DNA of 64,000 bases from Aureispira anguillae (GTDB lineage Bacteria; Bacteroidota; Bacteroidia; Chitinophagales; Saprospiraceae): positions 1,209,501 through 1,273,500 of the forward strand of contig NZ_AP026867.1 in the NCBI RefSeq assembly GCF_026000115.1, given 5' to 3'. The stretch's first letter is position 1. Every line of letters begins with the position of its first letter. Of the stretch, positions 33,598-42,981 are shown one piece after another. The position numbers and the translations under genes were made by a program. The notes under the pieces were generated by a model that worked only from the letters and a program-made list of their open reading frames with translations, made no database searches and was not told where the DNA came from.

Positions 33598-34560
33598 ATG
33601 AATAAAACACTTTTTTATAACATCGTATTAACAACCTTACTAAGCATTGTGCTAGTGGGATGTGGAAGTGATGCTGCTCAAGTAGTTGTGAATGAACAAG
33701 GTAGTGTTAGTGGCGTTTACGCTGAAAATGCCTTAGAAACTTCAGCCACAAAAACTACACCTGATGAAGAAATGACGATTTCTGTCCCTATTCAAGAACA
33801 TGAAATTCGTATTGTTCGAGCTAAAAACGAACAAAAACAAGCCAAGTTGTCGGATGCTAATGTTAAAGAATTAGAATCTTGGTGGGATAGCTTACCCAAA
33901 CCTGTGCAGTCTCAGATAAAAGCTAAAAAAATTGATATAGAGGTTGTTTCTAAGATTCGCACCAATGATAAACAGGATATTAATCCTCAACTAAATGATT
34001 CTCAAATCGAGAATACTGGTGAAACTCTAGAGCAAATCATTGGCAAGGAAACAGAAATGAAGTATACGGTTAGTACTACCTTGATTGATGGTCAAAAAAA
34101 TCCTCAAGAGGGAGAGCATGCTACTAATATTCGTCTGGTTAAACAGGTTCCTGTCAAATTACAAAAATTTACAGCCGATATTTTTATCCGAGAAAATGAT
34201 GTCAATAATGACAATATTAGAACACTACAATATTGGTGGACAAACTTACCGCAAGACGTACGCAACAAAATAAAGAGAAGAGAAATAGTGCTTGATGTTG
34301 TTTGCCATACTGTAGAAGATATAGATGGTGCTAGAACAGAAGACTTAGCAGCAGCAGAAGATTTTGCAGCAGTAATGGGCGATGTTTTAAATAGAATGGT
34401 TGGGGTATACAAAGCGGGCAAAAAAGAATATTCTTTAGCTCAGATTAAGACCGCAACACAGCTAGAAAAAGCAACCGCTAAAAACTTAAAATTACCTGCT
34501 AAACAATATATAAAAATTTCTCTCCGTAAAAATAAAGCATTTATACCCAATTCTCTTTAG
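33598..34560 (+). CDS. Lipoprotein with two internal repeats
   Basis: Preceded by a canonical aggagg Shine-Dalgarno 6 nt before the ATG, unusual for this phylum. The signal peptide ends LVGC. The mature part holds two related units of about 110-120 residues: LESWWDSLPKPVQSQIKAKK (about 98-117) and LQYWWTNLPQDVRNKIKRRE (about 208-227) share a W-W-x-x-L-P-x-x-V-x-x-x-I-K core, each followed by a beta segment (IDIEVV, IVLDVV). This suggests a duplicated domain that binds something in the periplasm. No known family. Close to the subtilase (53 bp), probably one operon. Confidence 0.75.
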   Translation: MNKTLFYNIVLTTLLSIVLVGCGSDAAQVVVNEQGSVSGVYAENALETSATKTTPDEEMTISVPIQEHEIRIVRAKNEQKQAKLSDANVKELESWWDSLPKPVQSQIKAKKIDIEVVSKIRTNDKQDINPQLNDSQIENTGETLEQIIGKETEMKYTVSTTLIDGQKNPQEGEHATNIRLVKQVPVKLQKFTADIFIRENDVNNDNIRTLQYWWTNLPQDVRNKIKRREIVLDVVCHTVEDIDGARTEDLAAAEDFAAVMGDVLNRMVGVYKAGKKEYSLAQIKTATQLEKATAKNLKLPAKQYIKISLRKNKAFIPNSL

Positions 34561-34580
34561 ACGTACGTTTAGATCGAGGT

Positions 34581-34628
34581 ATAAACAACAAGACTCATCC
34601 CGATTAGGAGATGAGTCTTGTTGTTTAT
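34581..34628. terminator. Strong bidirectional terminator
   Basis: Perfect 19-bp arms at 34581-34599 and 34610-34628 around a 10-nt loop, between convergent genes ending at 34560 (+) and 34633 (-). Confidence 0.8.
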
Positions 34629-34632
34629 GAAT

Positions 34633-35046
34633 TTATTGTTTGGTCAATGTATGATCGTAATAATCGCCGTTGCTATCTGTAAACGTTATATTAATTGTTG
34701 TTGCTGTATGGGTAACAATATCAGCATCGCTAATATCTTGAAATACTAAAGAAGAATTACTAAAATCCATATCTAGTTTTGATCCATTGTTGTGAATTCT
34801 ATACGTAAAATTAGACGTTAAGGTAGTGAATAAGTAAGGAACAGAGTAATTGCCACTACAGGTGCCCGTTGTGGGGTCAGCACAGGCATTAAATGTCCAA
34901 GTATCACCAGAGATCAAATCATTATTACCATTCTTAGTTCTTGCTGTGCTAGTCCAAGTTCCAGTTAAGGTTGGAGCAGGAGCAGGTTCGGGAGTACAGG
35001 CTAAAAATGATAAGCTTACTAAAAAAAATAATACGACGTTTTTCAT
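34633..35046 (-). CDS. Small lipoprotein (lipocalin-like beta barrel possible)
   Basis: 137 residues. The signal peptide ends LSFLAC, so Cys17 is lipidated. A Pro/Ala linker (TPEPAPAPT) leads to a beta domain starting LTGTWTSTA, where the G-x-W motif after a linker is the usual start of lipocalin-like small Bacteroidota lipoproteins. It has one Cys pair (FNACADPTTGTCSG). Function unknown; ligand binding possible. Confidence 0.7.
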   Translation of the reverse strand: MKNVVLFFLVSLSFLACTPEPAPAPTLTGTWTSTARTKNGNNDLISGDTWTFNACADPTTGTCSGNYSVPYLFTTLTSNFTYRIHNNGSKLDMDFSNSSLVFQDISDADIVTHTATTINITFTDSNGDYYDHTLTKQ

Positions 35047-35278
35047 TTTGTATATTTTATTGAGGAATGACTACGATCTATTTCGTAGATGTTAAAATTA
35101 TTCTTATACTATTTCCTGTAATAAAAAGGAAAGAATTGATTTTTATTGTCTTACTCGGTTGCTTTTTTGTGAAAAAGCGATAAAATAATCCATTCTGCTT
35201 AGTCTCTTGTCTATTTTTATACTTGTAATCTATCGCATTTGGGAGCATTTAGCGCTTTATGCAAGACACTCCAACCCA

Positions 35279-36865
35279 TTAATTAAAGCAATCACAGTAG
35301 ATTTCTTCATCTTCGGTTCCATAAGTTACTTTTAAAGGACCTTCATATCTGCCCGTTTTATAATTATAAGATTGCTCATAAACCACATAATATTTATAGC
35401 ATTTGCCTTCTCTAGCTGTACCTATTTCTGCTTTGATAACTCGTGTTGGCTTGTTTTCGCTGAAGTGTGTTATGGCTATTTTTTTGTAGTTAATCCCTTT
35501 GTTTTTTAAATGGTTTTTTAAAACCGCTAATGCTGTAGAATTATTAATGGGAGCAGCCATACAAAAAATGGGGTTGGTCTTAAAATTAACAGCTTTAGAG
35601 AAATCAATTTCAATATCTCCTGTTGCTAATATTTTTGAGCGGCTGGCATCTTCTTTATTGTCATAATCAAAGGCAACAACCTCTACGGTTAATTTACGTT
35701 TGCCAGATAATTTTCCCATTTTTAAGACTAAATTCTTAAACTGAGTTTGTTCTTCATGGGCGGGCTTGTCGATATATAAAGAGCCTCTAAACGTAATCCA
35801 TTCACTAATAATTTTGGCATCCTCAGGAAAGTGAGCAATTCTTTCATTGTATAACCTCCTACGATAATAACCAACATGAACTAATTTTCCATCCAAGTAG
35901 TAATTGATTTTGTGATGAGGATAACAGCTATTGCCACTACCTTCGGTATCTAACCCTCCCTTATTATTGACCATTTTGGCAATTGTATTATAAATGGGTT
36001 GATCGTAATACACTCTAAAGCGAATAGCTTCACCAAAAGAAAAGCTGTTTTTTAATTTTGAGGCATCTACATTTTTTAGCTCAATGGTTTCATTAGAAAA
36101 AACAACCTTCCCAACATTATTCTTATGAAAATCTGTTTCAAAGTTAGCTACATCACTTTCTTTAACGAGTTTGAGTTGTCTACTCTGAAATTCATCTTCT
36201 TTATTTTTGGCATAAAGATCTTTGATTTTTTTTAATTTACTGTCAATAGACTCACTTTGATAACCAGAGTTTTGGTACTCCGTTAATTGAGTTTCATAAT
36301 TTGTTTGTTTGGTTTGATCAACCGATTTGCGTTCTAAATCTCTTGCATGTTGGTCAAAAAAATCTTGAAAGGCACGAATCGTTTTATATTCTTTGATTTC
36401 TTTATCAAATTGAGCTTTGTAGGTGGCCTCTTGGTTTTGCATTTCTTTGAAGTAATTCTTTTCTCCCTCTCCATTGTCTTTTAGAAAAGTCAAATGTTTG
36501 TTTAGCACCTCAAATTCTTTGGTAACACGACCATCGTAAGCTTCTTTAGATTTCCAACCACTGTCTTTAAAATAACTTTTTAAGCTACCCAATGATGATT
36601 TTGCATTGCTATAATTTCTATAGACCATATCTCCCTCTTTGTATTGGGGCTTATCCGAGGCATGGCTATTAGATGAACTAGAGCTACTCTTTGAACTGGA
36701 CGTTGAATTGGATTTTTCAACGGTTGTATTAGAAGCTTTGGTGCTTGTTTTTGCCGTTGTTTTTGGCTTTTTCTTAATTTTGAATCTTCCTATTTGGGCA
36801 TTACTATTGGTGCTAATTACGAAGCAAAAGCAAAGTAATAAGCTAGTGATTATTTTGTAATTCAT
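35279..36865 (-). CDS. Secreted hypothetical protein with Ser/Thr/Lys-rich linker and beta domain
   Basis: Signal peptide (SLLLCFCFVISTNSNA), then a basic, Ser-rich low-complexity stretch (about 30-75), a long charged coiled-coil-like helix region (about 80-260), and a C-terminal domain (about 265-528) with VVFSNETIELKNVD, INYYLDGKLVHVGYY and YYVVYEQSYNYKTGRYEG. Its pattern is a beta-sandwich with a late Cys (EEIYCDCFN). No family I can name. Probably periplasmic or surface-exposed. It sits 127 bp downstream of the TonB receptor on the same strand. Confidence 0.65.
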   Translation of the reverse strand: MNYKIITSLLLCFCFVISTNSNAQIGRFKIKKKPKTTAKTSTKASNTTVEKSNSTSSSKSSSSSSNSHASDKPQYKEGDMVYRNYSNAKSSLGSLKSYFKDSGWKSKEAYDGRVTKEFEVLNKHLTFLKDNGEGEKNYFKEMQNQEATYKAQFDKEIKEYKTIRAFQDFFDQHARDLERKSVDQTKQTNYETQLTEYQNSGYQSESIDSKLKKIKDLYAKNKEDEFQSRQLKLVKESDVANFETDFHKNNVGKVVFSNETIELKNVDASKLKNSFSFGEAIRFRVYYDQPIYNTIAKMVNNKGGLDTEGSGNSCYPHHKINYYLDGKLVHVGYYRRRLYNERIAHFPEDAKIISEWITFRGSLYIDKPAHEEQTQFKNLVLKMGKLSGKRKLTVEVVAFDYDNKEDASRSKILATGDIEIDFSKAVNFKTNPIFCMAAPINNSTALAVLKNHLKNKGINYKKIAITHFSENKPTRVIKAEIGTAREGKCYKYYVVYEQSYNYKTGRYEGPLKVTYGTEDEEIYCDCFN

Positions 36866-36992
36866 TCTTTATGATTTGTGTTTATAATTAATTCAGTAAT
36901 TCAAAATTAATGGATTAATGATGCACAAATTGGCAGAATGTATAGATGTCTTAATCTAATGTACAGGTGAGAGTTTAGTCTTAACAACCGTT

Positions 36993-38879
36993 TTAAAGAC
37001 CAATTCCTATCCCAAATTCAATTTGTTGCCAAGGCATTACCCTATTGCTAACAATTTGATAGTTCTCTCCAAAAAGATTGTTAATTTGGACATAAAAATT
37101 AGCACGAAAATTCTTTTGTTTTAATTGCTGGTTTATTCGTAAATGGCCCACCTGAAAAAAGGGAAGAAATTCGGTATTGGCATTGTCAATATAGCGAAGA
37201 GAAGTGAAGCTGTGTTGGTACAATAAGCTGGTTTGGCGATACTGGATTCGAATTTGAGCATTGGCATTGTGTTCAGGAGTGTAAATGAGCTGTTTGCCAA
37301 TGGTTGCCCAATCTTGCCCCTGAGTACGAGTACTTTGGGTAAAGGCATAATTAGCACTAAAGAGGAATTTCCATTTTTTCCAGTTACTTTTTAATTGAAT
37401 ATTAAACTCCAAACCTTTCGCCCACACTTGTTCTACATTATCAGGCCGCCAGAGTCCTGCGGAATTGGGCGACCACAAAATCCAATCGTTGATAAGATTA
37501 CAAAAACCATGAAGACTAGGGGTGATGAGAAGGCGTTTTAGTTGGATAGGGATAGAAAACCCCAACTCACTATTCCAACTATATTCTGGTCTTAAGTTCG
37601 GATTTCCCAAGACCTCCCAATACAAATCATTAAAGGTTGGCAGTCTATAATTATGAGATAGATTTAGGTTGACCTGAAATGTTTTGTGCCATTTCCATAC
37701 ATTGCCCAAGGAAACAGCAGGACTGATAAAACGACCATCAACAACTTCTTCTCGCAACGAAATACTACTTTGCCATTTACGATTTTTTGTGGTAAATTTA
37801 TAAGCAGCAAATAAGGCTATACGATGTTGTTGAGGCACAAGTTGATAACCCGCAGAAATAGCTTTGTAAAAGCTGTAATTGATTCCTGTATTTAATAAAT
37901 GCTGTTCATGAAGATACCATTTATGCTCTATTTCTGTAATAGAACTTAGGATCTTGCTCAAGGAATTAACAGCATCGTTTTGAAAGTGCAGCGTTTCTAA
38001 AAAAAGAGCTGTTCGAGCTTTCCATATTTGTTGCTGATGAATCCATTTCCAATGAGCAACCAAGCGCAGCGTCTCATCTTTTTGAAGATCGGTACTAGTG
38101 TTTAATAATAGAGGAGGAGGAATTTGGCGATTACTTTTTTGGTACCAAGCTTTTGCCCCCAAAGTATGTTTTTTGATTTTAAATTCATGTTCTTGCAAGA
38201 TGCCCCATTGTTTTAGAGCAGCATTGGTTTGTTGTTTGATGGGTTTGGGCGAACCAAAGGCATTAATATCCTTAAAAGGGTAGTTATTGCGGGCATTGCG
38301 ATAAAAAGAACGGACACTTCCTGCATACCATTGGTTGCTGTAGCTTAATTTTAGCTCTTGCCCAAACGCTTCAAAACTACCAACGTGCAAATTCCCTTCA
38401 AAATGCCAGCCTTTATTAAAGGCATTATGGCTGCCTAAATGCAAGGCTCCACCAATTGAACTATTGCCAAATAAGGCTGATTCTCCGCCATATTGTATAT
38501 CTACATAGTCTACAAAGGCAGTTGGGAGTAGCGAAATATCAGCTTGCCCAAGCATCGGGCTTTGAATGTTAAACCCTTCCCAAAGAACGGCGGTATGGCT
38601 GGCTCCTCCTCCTCGTCCTGACAGACTACTAATACCACTAGGGCCATAATTTTTAACAAAAAAAGTACTTTCTAGTTGCAAGACTTGCGCTAAATTCCGA
38701 GAACCATAAGTCCGCAAAATGTCTTTTCCTAAATAGTTGCTATTGTGCCCTAAACCAAAGGTGGATAAACGTTTTTGTTCGACAACAATCGTATCACTTT
38801 GATCTTTTAAGGGAAGGCTATCTTGCTGCGCATTAGAATAATAGGCTAAAAATAGTAATATGATGGCGTTAAATTTCAT
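36993..38879 (-). CDS. TonB-dependent outer-membrane receptor
   Basis: A signal peptide (LLFLAYYSNAQ) is followed by a plug domain: GLGHNSNYLGKDIL, SLSGRGGGASHTAVLWEGFNIQSP (in short blocks), VDYVDIQYGGESALFGNSSIGGALH, the typical BtuB-like plug signature. A beta-barrel follows to the C-terminus ending FGIGIGL, an outer-membrane signature. At 628 residues it lacks the N-terminal carboxypeptidase-like extension of SusC-type receptors, so it is more like vitamin B12/siderophore receptors. Likely substrate: a small chelate or vitamin. A -7 box on the minus strand (38899-38906, TAATTTTG) lies 20 bp before the start. The upstream DUF4249 lipoprotein is a usual partner. Confidence 0.93.
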   Translation of the reverse strand: MKFNAIILLFLAYYSNAQQDSLPLKDQSDTIVVEQKRLSTFGLGHNSNYLGKDILRTYGSRNLAQVLQLESTFFVKNYGPSGISSLSGRGGGASHTAVLWEGFNIQSPMLGQADISLLPTAFVDYVDIQYGGESALFGNSSIGGALHLGSHNAFNKGWHFEGNLHVGSFEAFGQELKLSYSNQWYAGSVRSFYRNARNNYPFKDINAFGSPKPIKQQTNAALKQWGILQEHEFKIKKHTLGAKAWYQKSNRQIPPPLLLNTSTDLQKDETLRLVAHWKWIHQQQIWKARTALFLETLHFQNDAVNSLSKILSSITEIEHKWYLHEQHLLNTGINYSFYKAISAGYQLVPQQHRIALFAAYKFTTKNRKWQSSISLREEVVDGRFISPAVSLGNVWKWHKTFQVNLNLSHNYRLPTFNDLYWEVLGNPNLRPEYSWNSELGFSIPIQLKRLLITPSLHGFCNLINDWILWSPNSAGLWRPDNVEQVWAKGLEFNIQLKSNWKKWKFLFSANYAFTQSTRTQGQDWATIGKQLIYTPEHNANAQIRIQYRQTSLLYQHSFTSLRYIDNANTEFLPFFQVGHLRINQQLKQKNFRANFYVQINNLFGENYQIVSNRVMPWQQIEFGIGIGL

Positions 38880-38898
38880 TCCCGTTGTTTTGTGGGAG

Positions 38899-38906
38899 CA
38901 AAATTA
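38899..38906 (-). promoter_or_regulatory. -7 box (TAATTTTG on minus strand) for the TonB receptor
   Basis: TANNTTTG match on the minus strand 20 bp before the start at 38879, implying a very short leader. Confidence 0.35.
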
Positions 38907-39004
38907 GTGAATTATTAGGGGATATTACGATTTAAAATAGGGCTTATTCCAAAATGATTATTTAGCCATCTTGTTTGCACATATAATTCAAGCTCACTAC
39001 GGCT

Positions 39005-39988
39005 TTACTCAGGAATGATAAGGGTTTTTTCACGATAAGAAATACCGCCCCAGATTCCCAAACCACCTTTGATATTGGATTCAATGCGTGTATACGTTCC
39101 AAATGGTCCCTGAGACCCCGTATTGTATTCTGAAGTTTGCCAAAAACGAAAATGGGCATAATCAAGACAGGCTGCTCGAATGGTTACCGTATCTCCACGC
39201 CAAAAATAACCAAAGGTATCAAAGTCGAAATCGCCCAAGGGGTCTTGTCCTCTCAAAATGGCAAAACTAAAGCCTTGACCTTCAAAAATAGTATCATCAC
39301 TAACCGAACCATTAATGCCTCGTGCACTAGCTGAATACATAGGCTCTCTATTTCGTTGAGAAAAACTGCGATAATAGTTCGGTCCAATAGGGTCTTGAAA
39401 ATAGGCTAGAACTTCTACCAAAGAATCATTGGCAGGGTAACTAGGATGATTAATATAGGTCAAAGAATCAATTGGAACAGAGTAGGGAATTGTAGTGCTA
39501 GAGGTGATGGTGCCAAAATCTTCGGTTTTTATTTCCAAATCATATTGCCCTCCTTCTTCTATATTCAGTCCCAAACCAACAATTCCCAGAAGATCGGTAT
39601 AAACACAAACATCGAGATCAATAGAATCTATATCGAAGGCTGGCAAACCAATGGCTTGCGCAATGGCATCTCTTAATGGAGCAGGTAAAATTTGTAAATC
39701 GCTGACACAAAACTCTTGCAACTGCACGCTATTGGTTCCATCTGAAATAGAAACTTGGGCATTGTGTACAAACAAATCGTTGAGTAAGTCCGAACCAATC
39801 GTAGCGGTATATTCTATGCTTTTGGTGAGAATAACATAAGGGGGTAATGCATTGGGACCTTTTGAAATATAACCCTCAACAACTAGTTCTGGTTCATCAA
39901 AGGTAGTTTCTGGAATAAACTCTTTTTCACAAGAACTAGATAAAAGAATGGTAATGGATAAAAGCACCAAATAGGAGATCGTTTTCAT
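39005..39988 (-). CDS. DUF4249 family lipoprotein
   Basis: The start at 39988 opens a signal peptide with lipobox LLSSSC. The body matches DUF4249: ELVVEGYISKG, YVILTKSIEYTA, VHNAQVSISDGTNSVQL, YDLEIKTEDFGTITSSTTIP and the late RIESNIKGGLGIWGGIS. These lipoproteins are found beside TonB-dependent receptors in Bacteroidota, and here the receptor gene starts 126 bp downstream on the same strand. The presumed role is ligand capture at the cell surface or periplasm. An upstream in-frame ATG at 40012 gives an extra leader and is not preferred. Confidence 0.92.
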   Translation of the reverse strand: MKTISYLVLLSITILLSSSCEKEFIPETTFDEPELVVEGYISKGPNALPPYVILTKSIEYTATIGSDLLNDLFVHNAQVSISDGTNSVQLQEFCVSDLQILPAPLRDAIAQAIGLPAFDIDSIDLDVCVYTDLLGIVGLGLNIEEGGQYDLEIKTEDFGTITSSTTIPYSVPIDSLTYINHPSYPANDSLVEVLAYFQDPIGPNYYRSFSQRNREPMYSASARGINGSVSDDTIFEGQGFSFAILRGQDPLGDFDFDTFGYFWRGDTVTIRAACLDYAHFRFWQTSEYNTGSQGPFGTYTRIESNIKGGLGIWGGISYREKTLIIPE

Positions 39989-40137
39989 TGCTATTTCAGT
40001 TAAAAGCACCAAAAGATTTATAAATACAATTAGGTAATAAAATTAAAGAGGATTTGTTCATTCTAAAAGGCTGATTTCTTAGAACAGACAACACGCAACA
40101 ATAATCGTACTAAATAAGTAGATGGCAGTTTTATAGT

Positions 40138-40689
40138 TTAGATGATGATAAAATGGAATAACAAGGTTGTAACGAGCCAGTAAATAAAAAGGGTACTGGC
40201 GTAAAGTAGTTTTTGTTGATGCTGAAAATACAACGAAATTAATAAACAGCCTGCTACATACCATGAAAATAACGCACCCCAAGTAAAAATAATTAGAAAA
40301 ATTTTTTCTAATGTTAGTTTTAGTATAGTTCCCCAAAGACAAAAAAGATAATAGGGGATTATAATCAAACACCAAAGCAAAAGAGGTGTCAAAGTCGTCT
40401 TGCCAATCGAACCTTGATAAAATAAGTAGAGTTGTTTTTGCAAAAAATGATTGGGAATAACAGCCAGTAAGGTAATTCCTCCTGCAAGAAAAATAGTTCG
40501 AAAATCAATACTAATTACTTTTTGTTCTCCAATTGGCAAATTACCAAAGGTCTCCCCAATACCAGCATAAACCACTAAGAAAATAAGGAAGAAAAGGAGG
40601 TACTGAATGATTCCCTTTATGGGGAGCGCAATACTTGGAGTGGCAGACTTAGGAGGATTATGGAGCTGTTCGTCTAGAGGGTCATTCAT
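40138..40689 (-). CDS. Multi-pass membrane protein, unknown
   Basis: 183 residues with about five hydrophobic helices (GIIQYLLFFLIFLVVYAGIG, LLWCLIIIPYYLFCLW, IFLIIFTWGALFSW and others). It has a polar N-terminal tail with Pro-rich sequence and no catalytic motif. A 22-bp perfect palindrome (40715-40736) lies 26 bp upstream, probably an operator. I do not recognise the family. Confidence 0.65.
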   Translation of the reverse strand: MNDPLDEQLHNPPKSATPSIALPIKGIIQYLLFFLIFLVVYAGIGETFGNLPIGEQKVISIDFRTIFLAGGITLLAVIPNHFLQKQLYLFYQGSIGKTTLTPLLLWCLIIIPYYLFCLWGTILKLTLEKIFLIIFTWGALFSWYVAGCLLISLYFQHQQKLLYASTLFIYWLVTTLLFHFIII

Positions 40690-40714
40690 TTTTGTCGATT
40701 TTATATCAGGTATC

Positions 40715-40736
40715 TAAAGATACAATTGTATCTTTA
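40715..40736. promoter_or_regulatory. 22-bp perfect palindromic operator candidate
   Basis: taaagatacaattgtatctt continues to a perfect 22-bp palindrome. Its left half on the minus strand contains TATCTTTA, one base off a TANNTTTG -7 box, placing it over the likely promoter of the 40689 gene. No regulator gene is adjacent. Confidence 0.55.
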
Positions 40737-40994
40737 TTAATGCTTAGTTTTGCTTAGTTACTTTCTATAGCCTAGAACGATAATCATTTTTTTTTGTTGT
40801 AAATAAAAATGATAAGTAACCGTTCACAATAATTTATAGGAAAAAATAAATCTTTTTGCACTACTCTTCATCAAAAAGTTTTGTCTTAGCTTGCTAAAAC
40901 TTCAACTTTTTTCTTTGATTAGCACTAAAAACAATTATTTTTTTTACCTATACTTTTTTATGTCCGCTTACTTAAAACTAAAGCAAGCACTTTT

Positions 40995-41399
40995 ATGAAA
41001 AAAATAAAAAAGACAGAAACGGAATGGAAGGCACAGTTGTCTGATGCCGAATATCATGTATTGAGAGAGGCAGGAACCGAGCGGGCTTTTACGGGCAAAT
41101 ATTATGATCATGAAGAAGAAGGAACCTATCTTTGTAATGCTTGTAAAACGCCTTTGTTTGATGCTACCAATAAATATCATTCAGGTTGCGGTTGGCCTTC
41201 TTTTTGGGGAGAATTGGAAACGGCAAAGATTACCCAAAAGTTGGACAAAAGCCATGGCATGACACGTGTAGAATTGATTTGTTCCTGTTGTGATAGCCAT
41301 TTGGGGCATATTTTTAACGATGGTCCTCCACCTAGTGGTGTGCGGTATTGCATCAATTCAGTTTGTCTAGAATTTGTATCGAACCATGGTACTCCGTAA
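40995..41399 (+). CDS. msrB: Peptide-methionine (R)-S-oxide reductase
   Basis: The MsrB fold is complete: two CxxC zinc motifs (CNACKTP, CSCCDSH), SGCGWPSFW, LGHIFNDGPPPSG, and the catalytic Cys119 in RYCINS. It reduces methionine-R-sulfoxide in proteins using thioredoxin. 134 residues is the standard cytoplasmic length, with no signal peptide. It stands alone with a 63-bp gap to the following ATPase. Confidence 0.97.
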   Translation: MKKIKKTETEWKAQLSDAEYHVLREAGTERAFTGKYYDHEEEGTYLCNACKTPLFDATNKYHSGCGWPSFWGELETAKITQKLDKSHGMTRVELICSCCDSHLGHIFNDGPPPSGVRYCINSVCLEFVSNHGTP

Positions 41400-41462
41400 A
41401 AATCATATTGGATGCATTGAAGTTGTTCAAAAATGAACGGAGTGTTATACTAAAAAAATAAA

Positions 41463-42170
41463 ATGCAAAAAGTTATTGATATTAAGGAAGTTAAGAAAGT
41501 GTACCAGATGGGCGAACAAGTGGTTCATGCTTTGAGAGGAATTACCTTAAACATCCAAAAAAATGAATACGTTGCTTTGATGGGACCTTCTGGCTCTGGC
41601 AAATCAACCTTAATGAATATGCTAGGCTGTTTGGACACCCCTACAGATGGTACTTATTTGTTGAATAGTCAAAATGTATCTACGTTGGTAGACGATGAAT
41701 TAGCAGAAATACGGAATAAAGAAATTGGCTTTGTGTTTCAAACGTTTAATTTAATTCCGAGATTATCTTCTTTAGAAAACGTGGCCTTGCCCTTGGTCTA
41801 TTCTGGAATGAAAAAATCTGAGCGTTTGGCAAAGGCACAAAAAGTATTGGAATCGGTTGGTTTGGGAGATCGAGTGGATCACAAGCCCAACGAATTGTCG
41901 GGAGGACAACGCCAACGGGTTGCTGTTGCTCGTGCTTTGGTTAATGATCCATCGATTATATTAGCGGATGAGCCAACAGGAAACCTAGATTCTAAAACCT
42001 CCATTGAAATTATGGCTCTGTTTGAAAAAATTCACAACAATGGGAATACCGTAATCTTAGTCACTCATGAGCCTGACATTGCAGAACATGCGCACAGAAT
42101 TATTCGTCTGAAGGACGGACTAATTGAAAGCGACATCCAAAATGAGCATGTTATCAGTGCCATAAAATAA
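41463..42170 (+). CDS. ABC transporter ATP-binding protein (LolD/MacB type)
   Basis: Walker [14 protein letters not shown]-loop [13 protein letters not shown] signature [15 protein letters not shown], Walker [13 protein letters not shown], and H-loop [11 protein letters not shown] are all intact. The 235-residue size and DEPTGNLDS motif match the LolD/MacB/FtsE group, which powers lipoprotein export or membrane extrusion. No permease gene lies nearby, so it may act with a permease encoded elsewhere. Confidence 0.95.
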   Translation: MQKVIDIKEVKKVYQMGEQVVHALRGITLNIQKNEYVALMGPSGSGKSTLMNMLGCLDTPTDGTYLLNSQNVSTLVDDELAEIRNKEIGFVFQTFNLIPRLSSLENVALPLVYSGMKKSERLAKAQKVLESVGLGDRVDHKPNELSGGQRQRVAVARALVNDPSIILADEPTGNLDSKTSIEIMALFEKIHNNGNTVILVTHEPDIAEHAHRIIRLKDGLIESDIQNEHVISAIK

Positions 42171-42221
42171 GGAACATAAGTACTCGTTTTATTGGGTAAA
42201 CAGAACATTTTAAATGTAAAG

Positions 42222-42253
42222 ATTTATCTCATGTGAGATAAATACTATCTTTG
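42222..42253 (+). promoter_or_regulatory. Palindromic operator overlapping a -7 box
   Basis: Perfect 10-bp arms ATTTATCTCA / TGAGATAAAT (42222-42231 and 42234-42243) with a TG spacer end 2 bp before TATCTTTG (42246-42253), the -7 box of the rhomboid gene at 42295. The position fits repression by a dimeric regulator. No regulator gene is adjacent. Confidence 0.65.
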
Positions 42254-42294
42254 TTTTTCTATTGTTACATCTTCTTCTTAATAAAAGACAATCC

Positions 42295-42981
42295 ATGAAT
42301 AGTTTATTTTTGATGGGAAATGAACCTTCTTTGTACGAAGCGCCACTGACTTATTTGATTTTAGCGATTACTGTTTATTCTTCTTATCGTTGTATGGATG
42401 ACCATTATGAAAAGGAAAAATTTATGTTTATTCCTTATGTTATCCAAAAAGACCAACAGTGGTATCGTTTTTTTAGCCATGGTTTAGTACATGCCAATTG
42501 GATGCACCTTTTGTTCAATGCATATGTTTTGTTAATGTTTGGGGGAGTGGTCGAAGTGCAGTTGAAACACAGCAGTATTTTTGGCGTATTAGGACCAATG
42601 GTTTATTTGGCACTGTATATTTCAGGTTTATTAATGTCCTCTGTTTATTCATTTTATAAGCATCGGGAAAATAGAGGTTATGCAGCTTTAGGAGCTTCTG
42701 GAGCCGTGTCAAGTGTTGTTTTTGCATCTATTTTGTTGCAACCAACAGCAGGAATGGGACTTATTTTTTTACCAGGAATTTATTTGCCGTCGGTACTATT
42801 TGGCTTGTTGTATTTGTTGTATTCAGTGTATATGAGCAAGAAAGGAACCGATAATATTGGACACGATGCGCATTATTGGGGAGCGGTTTGGGGATTTGTA
42901 TTCTTGGTTGTGGCAAAGCCGTCTTTGTTTATGCTTTTTTTAGAACAAATCCGCTATTACATGCTTTATATAATGGGTTAA
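42295..42981 (+). CDS. Rhomboid family intramembrane serine protease
   Basis: The start at ATG 42295 fits the promoter just upstream. About six hydrophobic helices. The catalytic pair is Ser135 in ALGASGAVSS and His193 in GHDAHYWGAVWGF. FSHGLVHANWMHLLFNAY carries the conserved His and Asn of helix 2. Rhomboids cleave single-pass membrane proteins within the bilayer. It ends directly against the minus-strand deacetylase gene (no gap). An in-frame TTG upstream (42262) is not preferred. Confidence 0.92.
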   Translation: MNSLFLMGNEPSLYEAPLTYLILAITVYSSYRCMDDHYEKEKFMFIPYVIQKDQQWYRFFSHGLVHANWMHLLFNAYVLLMFGGVVEVQLKHSSIFGVLGPMVYLALYISGLLMSSVYSFYKHRENRGYAALGASGAVSSVVFASILLQPTAGMGLIFLPGIYLPSVLFGLLYLLYSVYMSKKGTDNIGHDAHYWGAVWGFVFLVVAKPSLFMLFLEQIRYYMLYIMG

